Assembly: GCA_946480015.1 (NCBI GenBank)
Contig: CAMLIL010000017.1
Span: 3,470 to 67,469, forward strand
Length of the DNA stretch: 64,000 nt
DNA from: an uncultured Oxalobacteraceae bacterium
Lineage (GTDB): Bacteria; Pseudomonadota; Gammaproteobacteria; Burkholderiales; Burkholderiaceae
Direction: 5' to 3'
Positions 16,511-24,712 of this stretch are shown one piece after another (the first letter of the stretch is position 1; each line of letters opens with the position of its first letter). Position numbers and translations under genes: made by a program. Below the pieces are notes generated by a model. The model was not told the origin of the DNA. It searched no databases and was given only the letters and a program-made list of their open reading frames with translations.

Positions 16511-17356
16511 ATGAAATCGAAACTCGCAGCTGTCGCTCTCGGCCTGTCGTTCGGCGTTAGCGCAATGGCAACCCCAGTGCAAAACCTGGTGCAAGGTCCA
16601 GCGTTCGTCAAATTCACCGGCGCGGAACAGATTGCCGTCGCTGGCGACACTGGTTATGCCAACGAAATCAGCTGGGGTGTGTTCACCGTCAGCACCATCA
16701 ACCCAGGCGTCGTCGTGACCCCGAACACCCAGATCGCATCGTCGGGCGTGTCGTATTTCAACGACACCATCGACGCCCAGATCACCGGTATTTTCTACGG
16801 CATCGAAAAAGGCACCACCCCGACCGCAACCAACCCGTTCCCAGGCGCACTGGGCTACATGGACCTGTACTGGCGTGACCTGGACGTCTACGGCTTCACC
16901 GATATCGGTGTGGTGTCGGTCTCGGGCCCAGGCTCGCTCCGTACCACGCAGAGCACCGCGACCGGCTTCACCGAAGGCGATCTGCTGGCCCGCCTGTACT
17001 TCACCCCAGGCATCACCACCGACCCGACCGTGACCATCTCGGGCAGCCAGGTGCCAACCACCGCCGGTTTCACCGGCCAGTCGGACTTCTTCGCCAACGT
17101 CGACACGTCGGCCGGCGGCGCATGGGCTGCCGCCCTGAACACCGACTACTTCATCACCTCGCTGGGCACCACCGCTGACCTGAAATTCAAGAACAGCTAC
17201 AACCTGCTGAACCAGTGGAGCGATGCCACCAACCCGGCCATCATCGGCGCCAAGATCGACGATCCGGCGCAAGCGTTCGTACCGGAACCAGGCGCGCTGT
17301 CGCTGATGGGCCTGGCACTGTTCGGCATGGCTGCGCTGCGCCGCCGCAAGCAGTAA
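16511..17356 (+). CDS. PEP-CTERM sorting domain protein 1
   Basis: A 281-residue exported protein. An N-terminal signal peptide ends near VSAMA. The C-terminus is a canonical exosortase signal: VPEPGALSLMGLALFGM followed by the basic tail RRRKQ. The middle is a beta-rich, Gly/Thr/Asn-rich domain without a recognised enzyme motif and with no Cys in the mature region. It is a close paralogue of the protein at 18521. An AGGAG site precedes the ATG by 6 nt. The protein is expected to be sorted by the exosortase encoded at 1-1536 and exposed or released as a matrix protein. Confidence 0.93.
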   Translation: MKSKLAAVALGLSFGVSAMATPVQNLVQGPAFVKFTGAEQIAVAGDTGYANEISWGVFTVSTINPGVVVTPNTQIASSGVSYFNDTIDAQITGIFYGIEKGTTPTATNPFPGALGYMDLYWRDLDVYGFTDIGVVSVSGPGSLRTTQSTATGFTEGDLLARLYFTPGITTDPTVTISGSQVPTTAGFTGQSDFFANVDTSAGGAWAAALNTDYFITSLGTTADLKFKNSYNLLNQWSDATNPAIIGAKIDDPAQAFVPEPGALSLMGLALFGMAALRRRKQ

Positions 17357-17393
17357 TCGCATCAAACGGCCCCTTTACCGGGGCCGGTTCATG

Positions 17394-17427
17394 AAAAAAG
17401 GCCGCGTCGATCGCGGCCTTTTTTTTC
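17394..17427. terminator. Bidirectional terminator
   Basis: A-tract, GC-rich stem GGCCGCG / CGCGGCC around a short loop, then eight T. It works in both directions, between PEP-CTERM gene 1 and the convergent acyltransferase. A second hairpin (CGGCCCC / GGGGCCG) lies just upstream at about 17367-17386. Confidence 0.85.
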
Positions 17428-17444
17428 GTATGCCGGCGCCAGCG

Positions 17445-18155
17445 CTAGCCGAGGATCATCAGGCGGCGGCTGATGCCTTCCTCTTCCTTCTGCGAGAAAA
17501 AGTAGGGAAACAGCGAGCGCTCGGTACCGGGACGATTGCTCTTGCCGCCCCATTCCTCGATTTTTTCCTGAATCTCGTCCAGGTTGGCCCACAGCAGGTA
17601 GGCCGGCGCGTCCACGCGCGGATTGCTGCGTACGTCGCCCATGCGCTTGAAGGCCAGCATCGTCTCGTAGAAGCGGCGGTGGCGCGGATTGACTTCGATG
17701 AAGACGTCGGTGCACTTGTGCAAGCGGCGCCCGTAGATGAACAGGATGTGGAACAGCGACGCCAGCGCCATCTTCGAGTTCACGGTCGGATCGAAGGCCA
17801 GCTTGGTGATCTCGCAGACCTTGGCGCCGCGCGCGCGGAAGGGGTCGATCATGTCCTGGAAGACCTGGTCGGCCAGCAGGCCCATCGGCGAATCGATGCC
17901 GAGCGTGACGGTGCCCACCACTTCCCCCTTGTCCGAGGCGGACAGGGTGATGCGGCTGGGATCGTCGTCAACCTTGTGGGTGCCGGCATAGCCGCGCCAC
18001 GAATACATCTTGTTAATCAACAGACTGGCGTTGCTGCGGCCCTCGTCGGTGTCGGCCACGCGGATGCGAAACGATTTCTCGTTGATCGTCATATCGCTGA
18101 GCTCGCCGGGTGCCTCGTCCTGCGTTTGCGCGGCAGGGCTGAGGGGGTTGTTCAT
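17445..18155 (-). CDS. FeeM-like acyltransferase, PEP-CTERM associated, copy 1
   Basis: A 236-residue cytoplasmic protein of the N-acyl amino acid synthase FeeM / exosortase-associated acyltransferase family (GNAT fold, related to LuxI-type autoinducer synthases). Diagnostic segments are IRVADTDEGRSNASLLINKM near the N-terminus, a CEITKLAFD strand and FIEVNPRHRRFYETMLAF at the GNAT core. Family members use acyl-ACP to acylate an amino acid or related amine. A good ribosome site (GGAGAAG) precedes the ATG. It lies between, and opposite to, two PEP-CTERM genes; copy 2 is at 20120-20800. The product is unknown and could be a signal or a lipid. Confidence 0.88.
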   Translation of the reverse strand: MNNPLSPAAQTQDEAPGELSDMTINEKSFRIRVADTDEGRSNASLLINKMYSWRGYAGTHKVDDDPSRITLSASDKGEVVGTVTLGIDSPMGLLADQVFQDMIDPFRARGAKVCEITKLAFDPTVNSKMALASLFHILFIYGRRLHKCTDVFIEVNPRHRRFYETMLAFKRMGDVRSNPRVDAPAYLLWANLDEIQEKIEEWGGKSNRPGTERSLFPYFFSQKEEEGISRRLMILG

Positions 18156-18336
18156 GATTCTTCTCCGCTAGTTGGCGCTTATCAATACGCTATCCGCCAG
18201 CACCCATCCTAGCATCAGCCGCTCTTAGATGCCAGAAAGGAATTATTATTTAGGCATCCATTTTACATTCTGTGGTTTGTTCCACCCCAAGGTCTTTTCT
18301 CGAGTGTACAAGGATCTCGAATATCTCCATGGCAAT

Positions 18337-18354
18337 ATGTCGGAAAACTTTACA
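18337..18354 (+). promoter_or_regulatory. Putative activator-binding motif upstream of PEP-CTERM gene 2
   Basis: ATGTCGGAAAACTTTACA is the second copy of the motif at 16321-16338 (17 of 18 identical) and starts exactly 114 bp before its sigma-54 promoter. It lies between this gene and the divergent FeeM-like gene, so it could affect both. Confidence 0.7.
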
Positions 18355-18450
18355 TTTATTTGCGAAAACGCAAGTGGTTGCTCGGAATTTTCTCATCCTT
18401 GTAGGAAATCGGTCTTTATATTCAGTAACTTAGCTGCCGCTAGGAAATTC

Positions 18451-18466
18451 TGGCACGGCCCTTGCT
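18451..18466 (+). promoter_or_regulatory. Sigma-54 promoter of PEP-CTERM gene 2
   Basis: TGGCACGGCCCTTGCT is a full match to the sigma-54 consensus. It ends 54 bp upstream of the ATG at 18521. Confidence 0.88.
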
Positions 18467-18520
18467 TATATCCCTGCGTAGTCATCCGACCATCAAATAA
18501 CACTAACAGGGAACTCCTCC

Positions 18521-19372
18521 ATGAAATCCAAACTCGTCGCCTTAGCCCTCGGCCTCGCGTTCAGCTTCAGCGCCTCCGCCACTGCCGTGCAGGGACTGCC
18601 ATCCGGCCCAACGTTCGTGAAATTCTCGGGTGCCGAGCAGATCGCGATCAACGGCGCCAACACCGGCTACGACAATGAGATCAGCTGGGGCGTGTTTTCG
18701 GTCACCACGATCAACAAGGGCCTCGTCGTCACCCCTAACCAGCAGATCGCTCCGACCGGCAAGGCGTATTTCAACGATACCGTCAACGCCCAGGTCACCG
18801 GTATGTTCTACGGCATCGAAGCCGGCACCAACCCGACCCTGGCCAACCCGTTCCCTGGCGCCGTCGGCTACATGGATCTGTACTGGCGTGACCTGGATGT
18901 CTACAGCTTCACCGACGTCGGCCAGGTGTCGATCGACGGCCCGGCCGGTATCCGTACCGCCCAGAACCAGGCCAACGGCTTTACCCAGGGCGACCTGCTG
19001 GCCCACATCGTGTTCACCGCCGGCATCACCGCCGATCCAGCCGTCACCATTTCGGGCAGCCAGGTGCCGACCACCGCCGGCTTCACCGGCCAATCGGATT
19101 TCATGGCGAACATCGACACCAGCGCCGGCGGCGTCTGGTCGTTCCAGCTCGACACCAACTATTTCACCACCGCCCTCGGCACCCAGGCTGACCTGCGCTT
19201 CAAGAACAGCTACAACCTGCTGACCCAGTGGAGCGATCCAACTAACGCCAACATCATCGGCGCCAAGATCGACGATCCTGCCCAAGGCATGGTTCCGGAA
19301 CCCAGCATGCTGTCGCTGATGGGCCTGGCCCTGTTCGGCATGGTCGCCCTGGGCCGCCGCAAGTCCAAGTAA
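18521..19372 (+). CDS. PEP-CTERM sorting domain protein 2
   Basis: A 283-residue exported protein and near-duplicate of the protein at 16511. It shares long stretches such as GYMDLYWRDLDVY, SQVPTTAGFTGQSDF and the C-terminal KIDDPAQ. A signal peptide ends near FSASATA. The sorting signal is VPEPSMLSLMGLALFGM followed by GRRKSK. Both copies keep the same length and domain order, so a tandem duplication followed by moderate divergence is the simplest history. It is predicted to be processed by XrtA and controlled by sigma-54. Confidence 0.93.
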   Translation: MKSKLVALALGLAFSFSASATAVQGLPSGPTFVKFSGAEQIAINGANTGYDNEISWGVFSVTTINKGLVVTPNQQIAPTGKAYFNDTVNAQVTGMFYGIEAGTNPTLANPFPGAVGYMDLYWRDLDVYSFTDVGQVSIDGPAGIRTAQNQANGFTQGDLLAHIVFTAGITADPAVTISGSQVPTTAGFTGQSDFMANIDTSAGGVWSFQLDTNYFTTALGTQADLRFKNSYNLLTQWSDPTNANIIGAKIDDPAQGMVPEPSMLSLMGLALFGMVALGRRKSK

Positions 19373-19396
19373 GCTCGAGCGTTATCGCGTCACCCG

Positions 19397-19422
19397 CAAG
19401 GCCTCTTCGGAGGCCTTGTGCA
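19397..19422 (+). terminator. Hairpin after PEP-CTERM gene 2
   Basis: GCAAGGCCTC TTCG GAGGCCTTGT forms a strong stem with a TTCG tetraloop shortly after the stop codon. The T-tract is weak, so termination may be partial. Confidence 0.65.
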
Positions 19423-19471
19423 TTTGGGGGTGATGATTGACAATGCCTCAACTGATTGTTGACGAATTCCT

Positions 19472-20113
19472 ATGCAGCCTTCCTACCGCTTGCTGTCGCA
19501 AATCCCGCTGACGCTGGCCATTCTGGCGCTTGTCCCCGGCAACCTGGCCAAGCTGGCGGCCTTTCTGCTGGTGTGGGCGCTCACCTTCGGGCGCCTGAGC
19601 AAGGTCGAAGCCTGTTTTTACGCGATCGTGTGCCTGTTCTTTACCGGCATGAACGCCGCCTCGCTCCAGCAAGGCATCTTCGCCTTCACCGCGCCGGATG
19701 TGCTGGGCATGCCCGTGTGGGAATTGTTTATGTGGGGGTTTTACCTGCTGCACACGCGCCGCGTGCTGGGCGGGCCGGCGCCGCAGGGCCGGCGGGCGGC
19801 CGTGTGGGTGCTGGCGCTGGCGTACGCGCTGGCTTTTTCAACCATCCACGACGGCAATGTGCTGCTGGCGGTGACGGGCGTGCTGCTGCTGACCGGCCTG
19901 GCGCTGTTTCACGGCCGGCGCGACCTGGCCTATACCGGCTATATGATCCTGCTGGGCGCGGCCGTCGAATATACCGGCGTGCTCAGCGGCCAATGGCATT
20001 ACCCTGCGCCGCCGCCGGGCGGGGTGCCGCTGTGGTTCATCACCCTGTGGGGTGGGGTGGGCCTGTTCCTGCACCGGCTGGTGCTGCCGATCCTGGCGCG
20101 CTTCGAGCGCTAG
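19472..20113 (+). CDS. Multi-pass membrane protein of unknown function
   Basis: A 213-residue protein with about six or seven hydrophobic segments and short loops. Acidic/aromatic intramembrane positions occur in the last third (AVEYTGVLSGQWHY). No enzyme motif is recognised; the pattern is reminiscent of small integral membrane proteins with conserved E and W residues. It sits between PEP-CTERM gene 2 and the second FeeM-like gene, to which it is convergent, with only 6 bp separating the stops. Membership of the PEP-CTERM/acyl module is inferred only from position. Confidence 0.7.
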   Translation: MQPSYRLLSQIPLTLAILALVPGNLAKLAAFLLVWALTFGRLSKVEACFYAIVCLFFTGMNAASLQQGIFAFTAPDVLGMPVWELFMWGFYLLHTRRVLGGPAPQGRRAAVWVLALAYALAFSTIHDGNVLLAVTGVLLLTGLALFHGRRDLAYTGYMILLGAAVEYTGVLSGQWHYPAPPPGGVPLWFITLWGGVGLFLHRLVLPILARFER

Positions 20114-20119
20114 GGCCTC

Positions 20120-20800
20120 TTAACCCATCGACATCAGCCGGCGCGCAATGCCTTGCTCTTCTTTCTGAGAAAAGAAGTAGGGAAACAGCGAGCGTTCGTT
20201 GCCGGGATGGTCGCTGTGGCCGCCATATTCTTCAATCTTTTCCTGCACCTCGTCGAGGTTGGCCCAGAGCAGATAGGCCGGGGCGTTCACCCGGGGATTC
20301 ATGCGCATCTCGCCCATGCAGTGAAAGCCCAGCATGGTTTCGTAAAAGCGGCGGTGGCGCGGATTGACTTCGATGAACACATCGGTGCAGTGGTGCATGC
20401 GGCGGCCGTAAATGAACATGATGTGAAACAGCGAGGCCAGCACCAGCTTCGAGCGCACCGTGGGATCGGCGGCCAGCTTGGTGATTTCGCAGACTTTGGC
20501 GCCGCGCGCGCGGAACGGGTCGATCAAATCCTGGAACACGTCGTCGGCCAGGATGCCGGCCGGCGAGTCGATCGAGAGCGTGACCGTGCCGACCACCTTG
20601 CCCTGGTCGGAGGCCGACAGGGTGATGCGGCTGGGGTCGTCTTCGACGCGGTGGGTGCCGGAATAGCCGCGCCAGGAATACATTTTATTGATCAGCAAGC
20701 TCGCGTGCATGCGGCCTTCATCCGTGTCAGCAACCCGAATGCCAAAGGATTTTTCCTTGGCGGCCACATCACTAATTGTTTCATATAAGTTATCGAACAA
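20120..20800 (-). CDS. FeeM-like acyltransferase, PEP-CTERM associated, copy 2
   Basis: A paralogue of the protein at 17445-18155 with the same core (IRVADTDEGRMHASLLINKM, CEITKLAADPTV, FIEVNPRHRRFYETMLGF) and the same C-terminal SLFPYFFSQKEE. The frame is open to an ATG at 20914, but a strong GAGGAAGG lies 6 nt before a TTG at 20800, and the extra residues upstream are basic and unlike copy 1. TTG 20800 (226 residues) is therefore preferred. Acyl-ACP-dependent synthesis of an N-acyl amino acid is the family expectation; the substrate is unknown. Confidence 0.85.
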   Translation of the reverse strand: MFDNLYETISDVAAKEKSFGIRVADTDEGRMHASLLINKMYSWRGYSGTHRVEDDPSRITLSASDQGKVVGTVTLSIDSPAGILADDVFQDLIDPFRARGAKVCEITKLAADPTVRSKLVLASLFHIMFIYGRRMHHCTDVFIEVNPRHRRFYETMLGFHCMGEMRMNPRVNAPAYLLWANLDEVQEKIEEYGGHSDHPGNERSLFPYFFSQKEEQGIARRLMSMG

Positions 20801-21147
20801 TTTGTGCCTTCCTCGACCCGTCACTGCGGTGCACCGCGCCGCAGTGCCTTTCGTCGACTTCTGGTTTCGTTTTCGGCGGATGGATTTACCATCCCGACGG
20901 GACGGATTTACCATCCCGACGCTCTATGGTTCTGTGCTGAACAGCGCCGCGCAAGGAGCGGGGTGATATGACGATGCGCGCCGGGCGGTCGCGTTTTGTA
21001 CAGCACGTTTCGGCGTGATGCCATGCGCCCCCCTGTTGCTGGCGGGCTCATGTGCTCATCCGAAACGATACCTTACCCGTAATATTTAATATAAATACAC
21101 AGTGTTACAAACTGCTACATATGTACAGCGAACTTTTTGTCCCCGGC
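20801..21147. promoter_or_regulatory. Intergenic region upstream of FeeM copy 2
   Basis: 347 bp without a credible gene, between the start of FeeM copy 2 and the 3' end of prsT. It contains the tandem 17-bp repeat listed separately and an AT-rich stretch around 21080-21125. No sigma-54 site is evident on the minus strand. Confidence 0.5.
20882..20920. repeat. Tandem 17-bp direct repeat upstream of FeeM copy 2
   Basis: GGATTTACCATCCCGAC occurs at 20882-20898 and again at 20904-20920, a period of 22 bp, about two helical turns. It lies some 80-120 bp upstream of the TTG start. Two identical sites on one face of the helix suggest cooperative binding of a regulator. Confidence 0.7.
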
Positions 21148-23916
21148 TTAAAGCTGCTTGAGGAGCGCGCGCGCGTCATCGCTGGCGGCGAAAGGCTTGC
21201 CCGCCAGCGCCGTTTCGACTTCCTTCTTCGCGGCGGTTTTGTCGCCGGACTTGAACAGCACAGATGCAAAATGGTAACGGATCTCTGCTGAGTCCGGCGC
21301 ACGGGAGACGGCGGCCTGTAATAACGGCAGGGCGCGCTTGTAATCGCCCTTGCCGGCCAGGATCCAGCCCAGGGTGTCGAGAATGGCCGGGCTGTCCGGG
21401 GCCAGCTTGTGGGCTTTTTCAGCCTGTTCGAGCGCGCGCGGGTCGCCCAGCTGCTGGTACGTCCAGGCCAGGTTGTTGAGGGCCATGACATTGTCCGGTT
21501 TGTCTTTCAGCATCTTTTCCAGCACGCTCGCCGCCTCTTTATATTGCTTGTTGGTCAGCATGCCTTCCGCCACGTACAGATTGACCAGCTGCGCGTCCGG
21601 GTTCTGCTTGAGGTACTGGGCCACGCGCGCATCGGCTTCCTTGGCCTTGCCGCCGGCCTTCAGGGCCTGGACGATTTTCAGCATCAGCTGTTGCGACTTG
21701 CCGATGGCGTAGGCCTGTTCGTAGGCGCGCACGGCCTGGTCCATCTTTTGTTGCGTGGTCAGGATGTCGCCTTCGAGCACGAAGGGCACCGGCGAATTGG
21801 GCGTTTGCTTTTGCAGCTTGCGGATTTGGGCCAGGGCTTGTTCCGGGTCCTTTTTGCGCATCGACAATTCGGCCATGCCGACTTGCGCCTGCACATTGGC
21901 AGGCTCGATGGCCAGCACGCGCTTCAAGTCTTCGGCCGCGGCCGCCTCGTTCTTCAGCAGCGTGTGCACGCCGGCCAGGCGCATGTGGGCGCGCACCGAC
22001 TTCGGCTCCATGGAGGCAATTTTGCTGAAGGTTTCCAGTGCCGCCGGGGCATCGTTGGTGGCCAGCTGGGCCTGGCCCAGCATGTCGAGCAGGGCGGCGT
22101 TGTTGGGATTGGCGGTCTGCAGCTTGCGCGCCAGCGCCAGGGCTTTCTGGTTGTCCTGGGTGCGCAGGTAATGCGCGAGCAATTGCATGCTTGGCGCGAT
22201 CGCATCCGGATTCTCGTTGGCGGCCCGTTCCAGCCAGCTGGTCGCTTCGGCCTTGTTGCCTTGCAGCAGGGCGATCTCGGCCAGGCCGCTCATGGCGCCG
22301 GCGTGTTTCTTGTCCTTTTCCAGGAAGGCGGTGAAGCGTTTTTTCGCGTCGTCCAGCTTTTTATCCAGCACGTCCAGCTGGGCCAGGTTCACCAGGGAGG
22401 CGAAATAGGTCGGCTGCAATTCCAGCGACTTGGCAAAGGCGGCGCGCGCCTTGTCGCGCTCGCCCTTGGCCATGTAGACGCCGCCCTTGAGATTTTGCAC
22501 CAGCGCATTGTCGGGTTGCTGCTGCTCCATCTTGGCGACCGTGGCCAGGGCCTTGTCATATTGTTTCAGGCCCAGCTGGGTACGCACCAGTGCCATGCCG
22601 GCCTGCTGCGACTTCGGATCCATGCTGGCGGCCAGTTCCAGTTCGGTGATGGCCTTGGCGTTGTCGCCCTGGCCGAGCTTGCTCAAGCCCAGCGAGGTGT
22701 GCAGGGCGGCCGCTTTGGGGGCCAGCTCGCTGGCCTTTTGGAAGTAGTCCGACGCCTTGTCGAAATCGCGCACCTGCATATAGGATTCGCCCGCCAGCGC
22801 CAGCAGTTGCGGGTCTTCGGTATTCTTCAGCACCGGAGCCAGCGCTGCCGCGGCGTCGGCCGGCTGCGCGTTGCGCAGCATGGTGGTGGCCAGTAGCTTA
22901 CGCGCGTACACAACGTCCGGATATTTTTCCAGGTACTTCTTCAGGTGCTGCTCGGCTTGCTCGTAATTGCCCAGGTTGGACTGGATCGCGCCGGCCAGCA
23001 GGACGCTGGGCATGTGCTCGGGGGCGGCGCGCAGCACTTTTTGCACCGATTCGAGGGCCTGGGCATGCTTGCCTTCGGTGTGCTCCAGCAGGGCCTGGGT
23101 ATAGGTCGTGGTCAGGCTGCCGGGTGTGATCTTGCGGGCCGCGTCCAGGTCGGCGCGGGCGGCGTCGAACTTGCCGGCGGCGATTTCGATGTAGGCTTTT
23201 TCGATGTGGGCGCTGCGGTGGTCGGGCTTGAGCGCGAGCGCCTGGTCGAAGGCGGCGAGGGCGGCGTCCGGCTTGCCCTGGCGCGCGGTCAGGCTGCCCT
23301 TGAACATCCAGACATCGGGATTTTTCGGATCCTTGGCTGCGGCCTGGCCGGCCAGCTCAAGGGCGGCGGGCACATCCTGCCGGCTCAGCGCCAGGTTGGC
23401 CAGGCCGATCAGCGCGCCGCCATCGGCCGGGTTGGCCTGCAGCGCCTGGTCGAAGCTTTGCTTGGCCTTGTCGGCCTCGCCGGTTTGCAGGAAGGCATTG
23501 CCGCGCAAGACCAGCACGCCCGGTTCGGCCGGATTGCTCTCGGTTTCGGCCAGCAGTTTTTTGAATTCGCGTTGCGCCGACAGGGCGTTGGCCAGGACCG
23601 GCGCGGCTTTCGGCGCGGGCAGGCCCAGGCTGAGCGCCTTGCGGATTTCCTTTTCCGCCGACACGCCGTCGCCCATGGTGTTGTACAGCGAGGCCAGCAG
23701 GAAACGCGCGTTGGCGTCGTCCGGGCTCTTGACCACCGCATTTTTCAGCTGGATCAGGGCGGCCTTGTTGTCGCCTTTGGCCTGGTAGGCCTGGGCATCG
23801 GCGATCAGGCTGGCCGCCGTCTCGCTCTTGCCGCAGCCGGTCAGGCCCGCGCCGAGCAGGAAAGCGCCGGAAATCAGGGCGGCAGGGATGGTCAGCTTAT
23901 GAGCGATACGCGGCAT
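21148..23916 (-). CDS. prsT: PEP-CTERM system TPR-repeat lipoprotein PrsT
   Basis: A 922-residue lipoprotein with lipobox LTGC (Cys28) and then roughly twenty tetratricopeptide repeats across almost the whole length, recognisable by recurring A-xx-L and P-D/N-N-A patterns. It matches the TIGR02917-type PrsT protein that accompanies exosortase A systems. It is thought to scaffold envelope assembly or PEP-CTERM transit (family knowledge, mechanism unknown). It is transcribed alone; no sigma-54 site is clear upstream. Confidence 0.92.
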   Translation of the reverse strand: MPRIAHKLTIPAALISGAFLLGAGLTGCGKSETAASLIADAQAYQAKGDNKAALIQLKNAVVKSPDDANARFLLASLYNTMGDGVSAEKEIRKALSLGLPAPKAAPVLANALSAQREFKKLLAETESNPAEPGVLVLRGNAFLQTGEADKAKQSFDQALQANPADGGALIGLANLALSRQDVPAALELAGQAAAKDPKNPDVWMFKGSLTARQGKPDAALAAFDQALALKPDHRSAHIEKAYIEIAAGKFDAARADLDAARKITPGSLTTTYTQALLEHTEGKHAQALESVQKVLRAAPEHMPSVLLAGAIQSNLGNYEQAEQHLKKYLEKYPDVVYARKLLATTMLRNAQPADAAAALAPVLKNTEDPQLLALAGESYMQVRDFDKASDYFQKASELAPKAAALHTSLGLSKLGQGDNAKAITELELAASMDPKSQQAGMALVRTQLGLKQYDKALATVAKMEQQQPDNALVQNLKGGVYMAKGERDKARAAFAKSLELQPTYFASLVNLAQLDVLDKKLDDAKKRFTAFLEKDKKHAGAMSGLAEIALLQGNKAEATSWLERAANENPDAIAPSMQLLAHYLRTQDNQKALALARKLQTANPNNAALLDMLGQAQLATNDAPAALETFSKIASMEPKSVRAHMRLAGVHTLLKNEAAAAEDLKRVLAIEPANVQAQVGMAELSMRKKDPEQALAQIRKLQKQTPNSPVPFVLEGDILTTQQKMDQAVRAYEQAYAIGKSQQLMLKIVQALKAGGKAKEADARVAQYLKQNPDAQLVNLYVAEGMLTNKQYKEAASVLEKMLKDKPDNVMALNNLAWTYQQLGDPRALEQAEKAHKLAPDSPAILDTLGWILAGKGDYKRALPLLQAAVSRAPDSAEIRYHFASVLFKSGDKTAAKKEVETALAGKPFAASDDARALLKQL

Positions 23917-24052
23917 TTCTTGAGTTCCTTTGCGGTGATGGGGAGCGGCCGGACAAAGTACGGCCTGGCATTGCGGCGAATACCGTCATAGTGACACGGG
24001 AGCAATGCTTAAAGCAACATTGTCCCGCCGCAAGGAGCCCTGCGCCGGCCCG

Positions 24053-24358
24053 CTAGCCGGGTTTGCGTAAACGCTGGAGCAGCGCTTCGACGCTGTCGCT
24101 CAGCGGCAGCCCGTGCCGGCGCAGCATTTGCACGTGGAGCACGAGGTTTTCCAGCACCAGCTTGGCCGACACTGCCAGCAGTGTCATCAGTTTGTCTTCG
24201 GTGCTGAACTTTTCCATCGCCGCGGCCATCTCACACAGGTGGGTCGCCACCAGGCTGCGCAGTTCGTCTTCGTGGAAGGGCAGATCGGCGAAATCGATCG
24301 GGTCTTCGGCTTCGACTTCCGCCATCAGGGCAGCCAGTTCATCGGGTTGGATAGGCAT
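24053..24358 (-). CDS. Small acidic helical protein, unknown function
   Basis: A 101-residue protein starting MPIQPDELAALMAEVEAEDP and rich in helix-forming residues, with no signal peptide and no recognised domain. The open frame extends to 24418, but the extra residues are Pro/Arg-rich and look non-coding, so ATG 24358 is chosen. Base composition by codon position supports coding on this strand. It is divergent from the MoaD-like gene at 24441. I cannot assign a function. Confidence 0.6.
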   Translation of the reverse strand: MPIQPDELAALMAEVEAEDPIDFADLPFHEDELRSLVATHLCEMAAAMEKFSTEDKLMTLLAVSAKLVLENLVLHVQMLRRHGLPLSDSVEALLQRLRKPG

Positions 24359-24440
24359 ACAGTGCTCCGCGCGTGGACATGGCCCCATTCTAGGCCAGGC
24401 GCGCGCGTCCAAGGGCATCGGAACACGCTAAAATCGGCAC

Positions 24441-24710
24441 ATGGCGCGTCTTGTCTTTACCCAGCAGCTGGCGCGGTTTACCAGCGTTCCCGACGTCGAG
24501 ACCGACGCGCCGACCCTGCGCGCCGGTCTCGACGCCGCGTTCGCCGTCAATCCGCTGCTGCGCGGCTATGTGCTCGACGATCAGGGGCATTTGCGCGACA
24601 ACGTGGTGATTTTCATCGGCGCGCGCCGCTGCGCCGACCGGCGGCGGCTGGACGACCCGATCGGGCCGGACAGCACCATTCATGTATTGCAAGCACTCTC
24701 TGGAGGTTAA
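24441..24710 (+). CDS. MoaD/ThiS-family ubiquitin-like protein
   Basis: An 89-residue beta-grasp protein ending in the Gly-Gly tail needed for adenylation and sulfur transfer (QALSGG). Residues LRAGLDAAFAVNPLLRGYVLD and NVVIFIGARR fit the MoaD/ThiS fold. It is followed at once by the BNR propeller gene and no E1-like or molybdopterin synthase large subunit is adjacent. It may thus be a sulfur carrier for a separate pathway or a modifier; the fixed MoaD-BNR pairing is noted but unexplained. Confidence 0.85.
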   Translation: MARLVFTQQLARFTSVPDVETDAPTLRAGLDAAFAVNPLLRGYVLDDQGHLRDNVVIFIGARRCADRRRLDDPIGPDSTIHVLQALSGG

Positions 24711-24712
24711 GC

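Noticed and set aside
18156..18240. Sigma-54 promoter for the first FeeM-like gene
   Set aside because: Candidate GC/CC pairs on the minus strand have 9-nt rather than 10-nt spacing, so no acceptable match was found.
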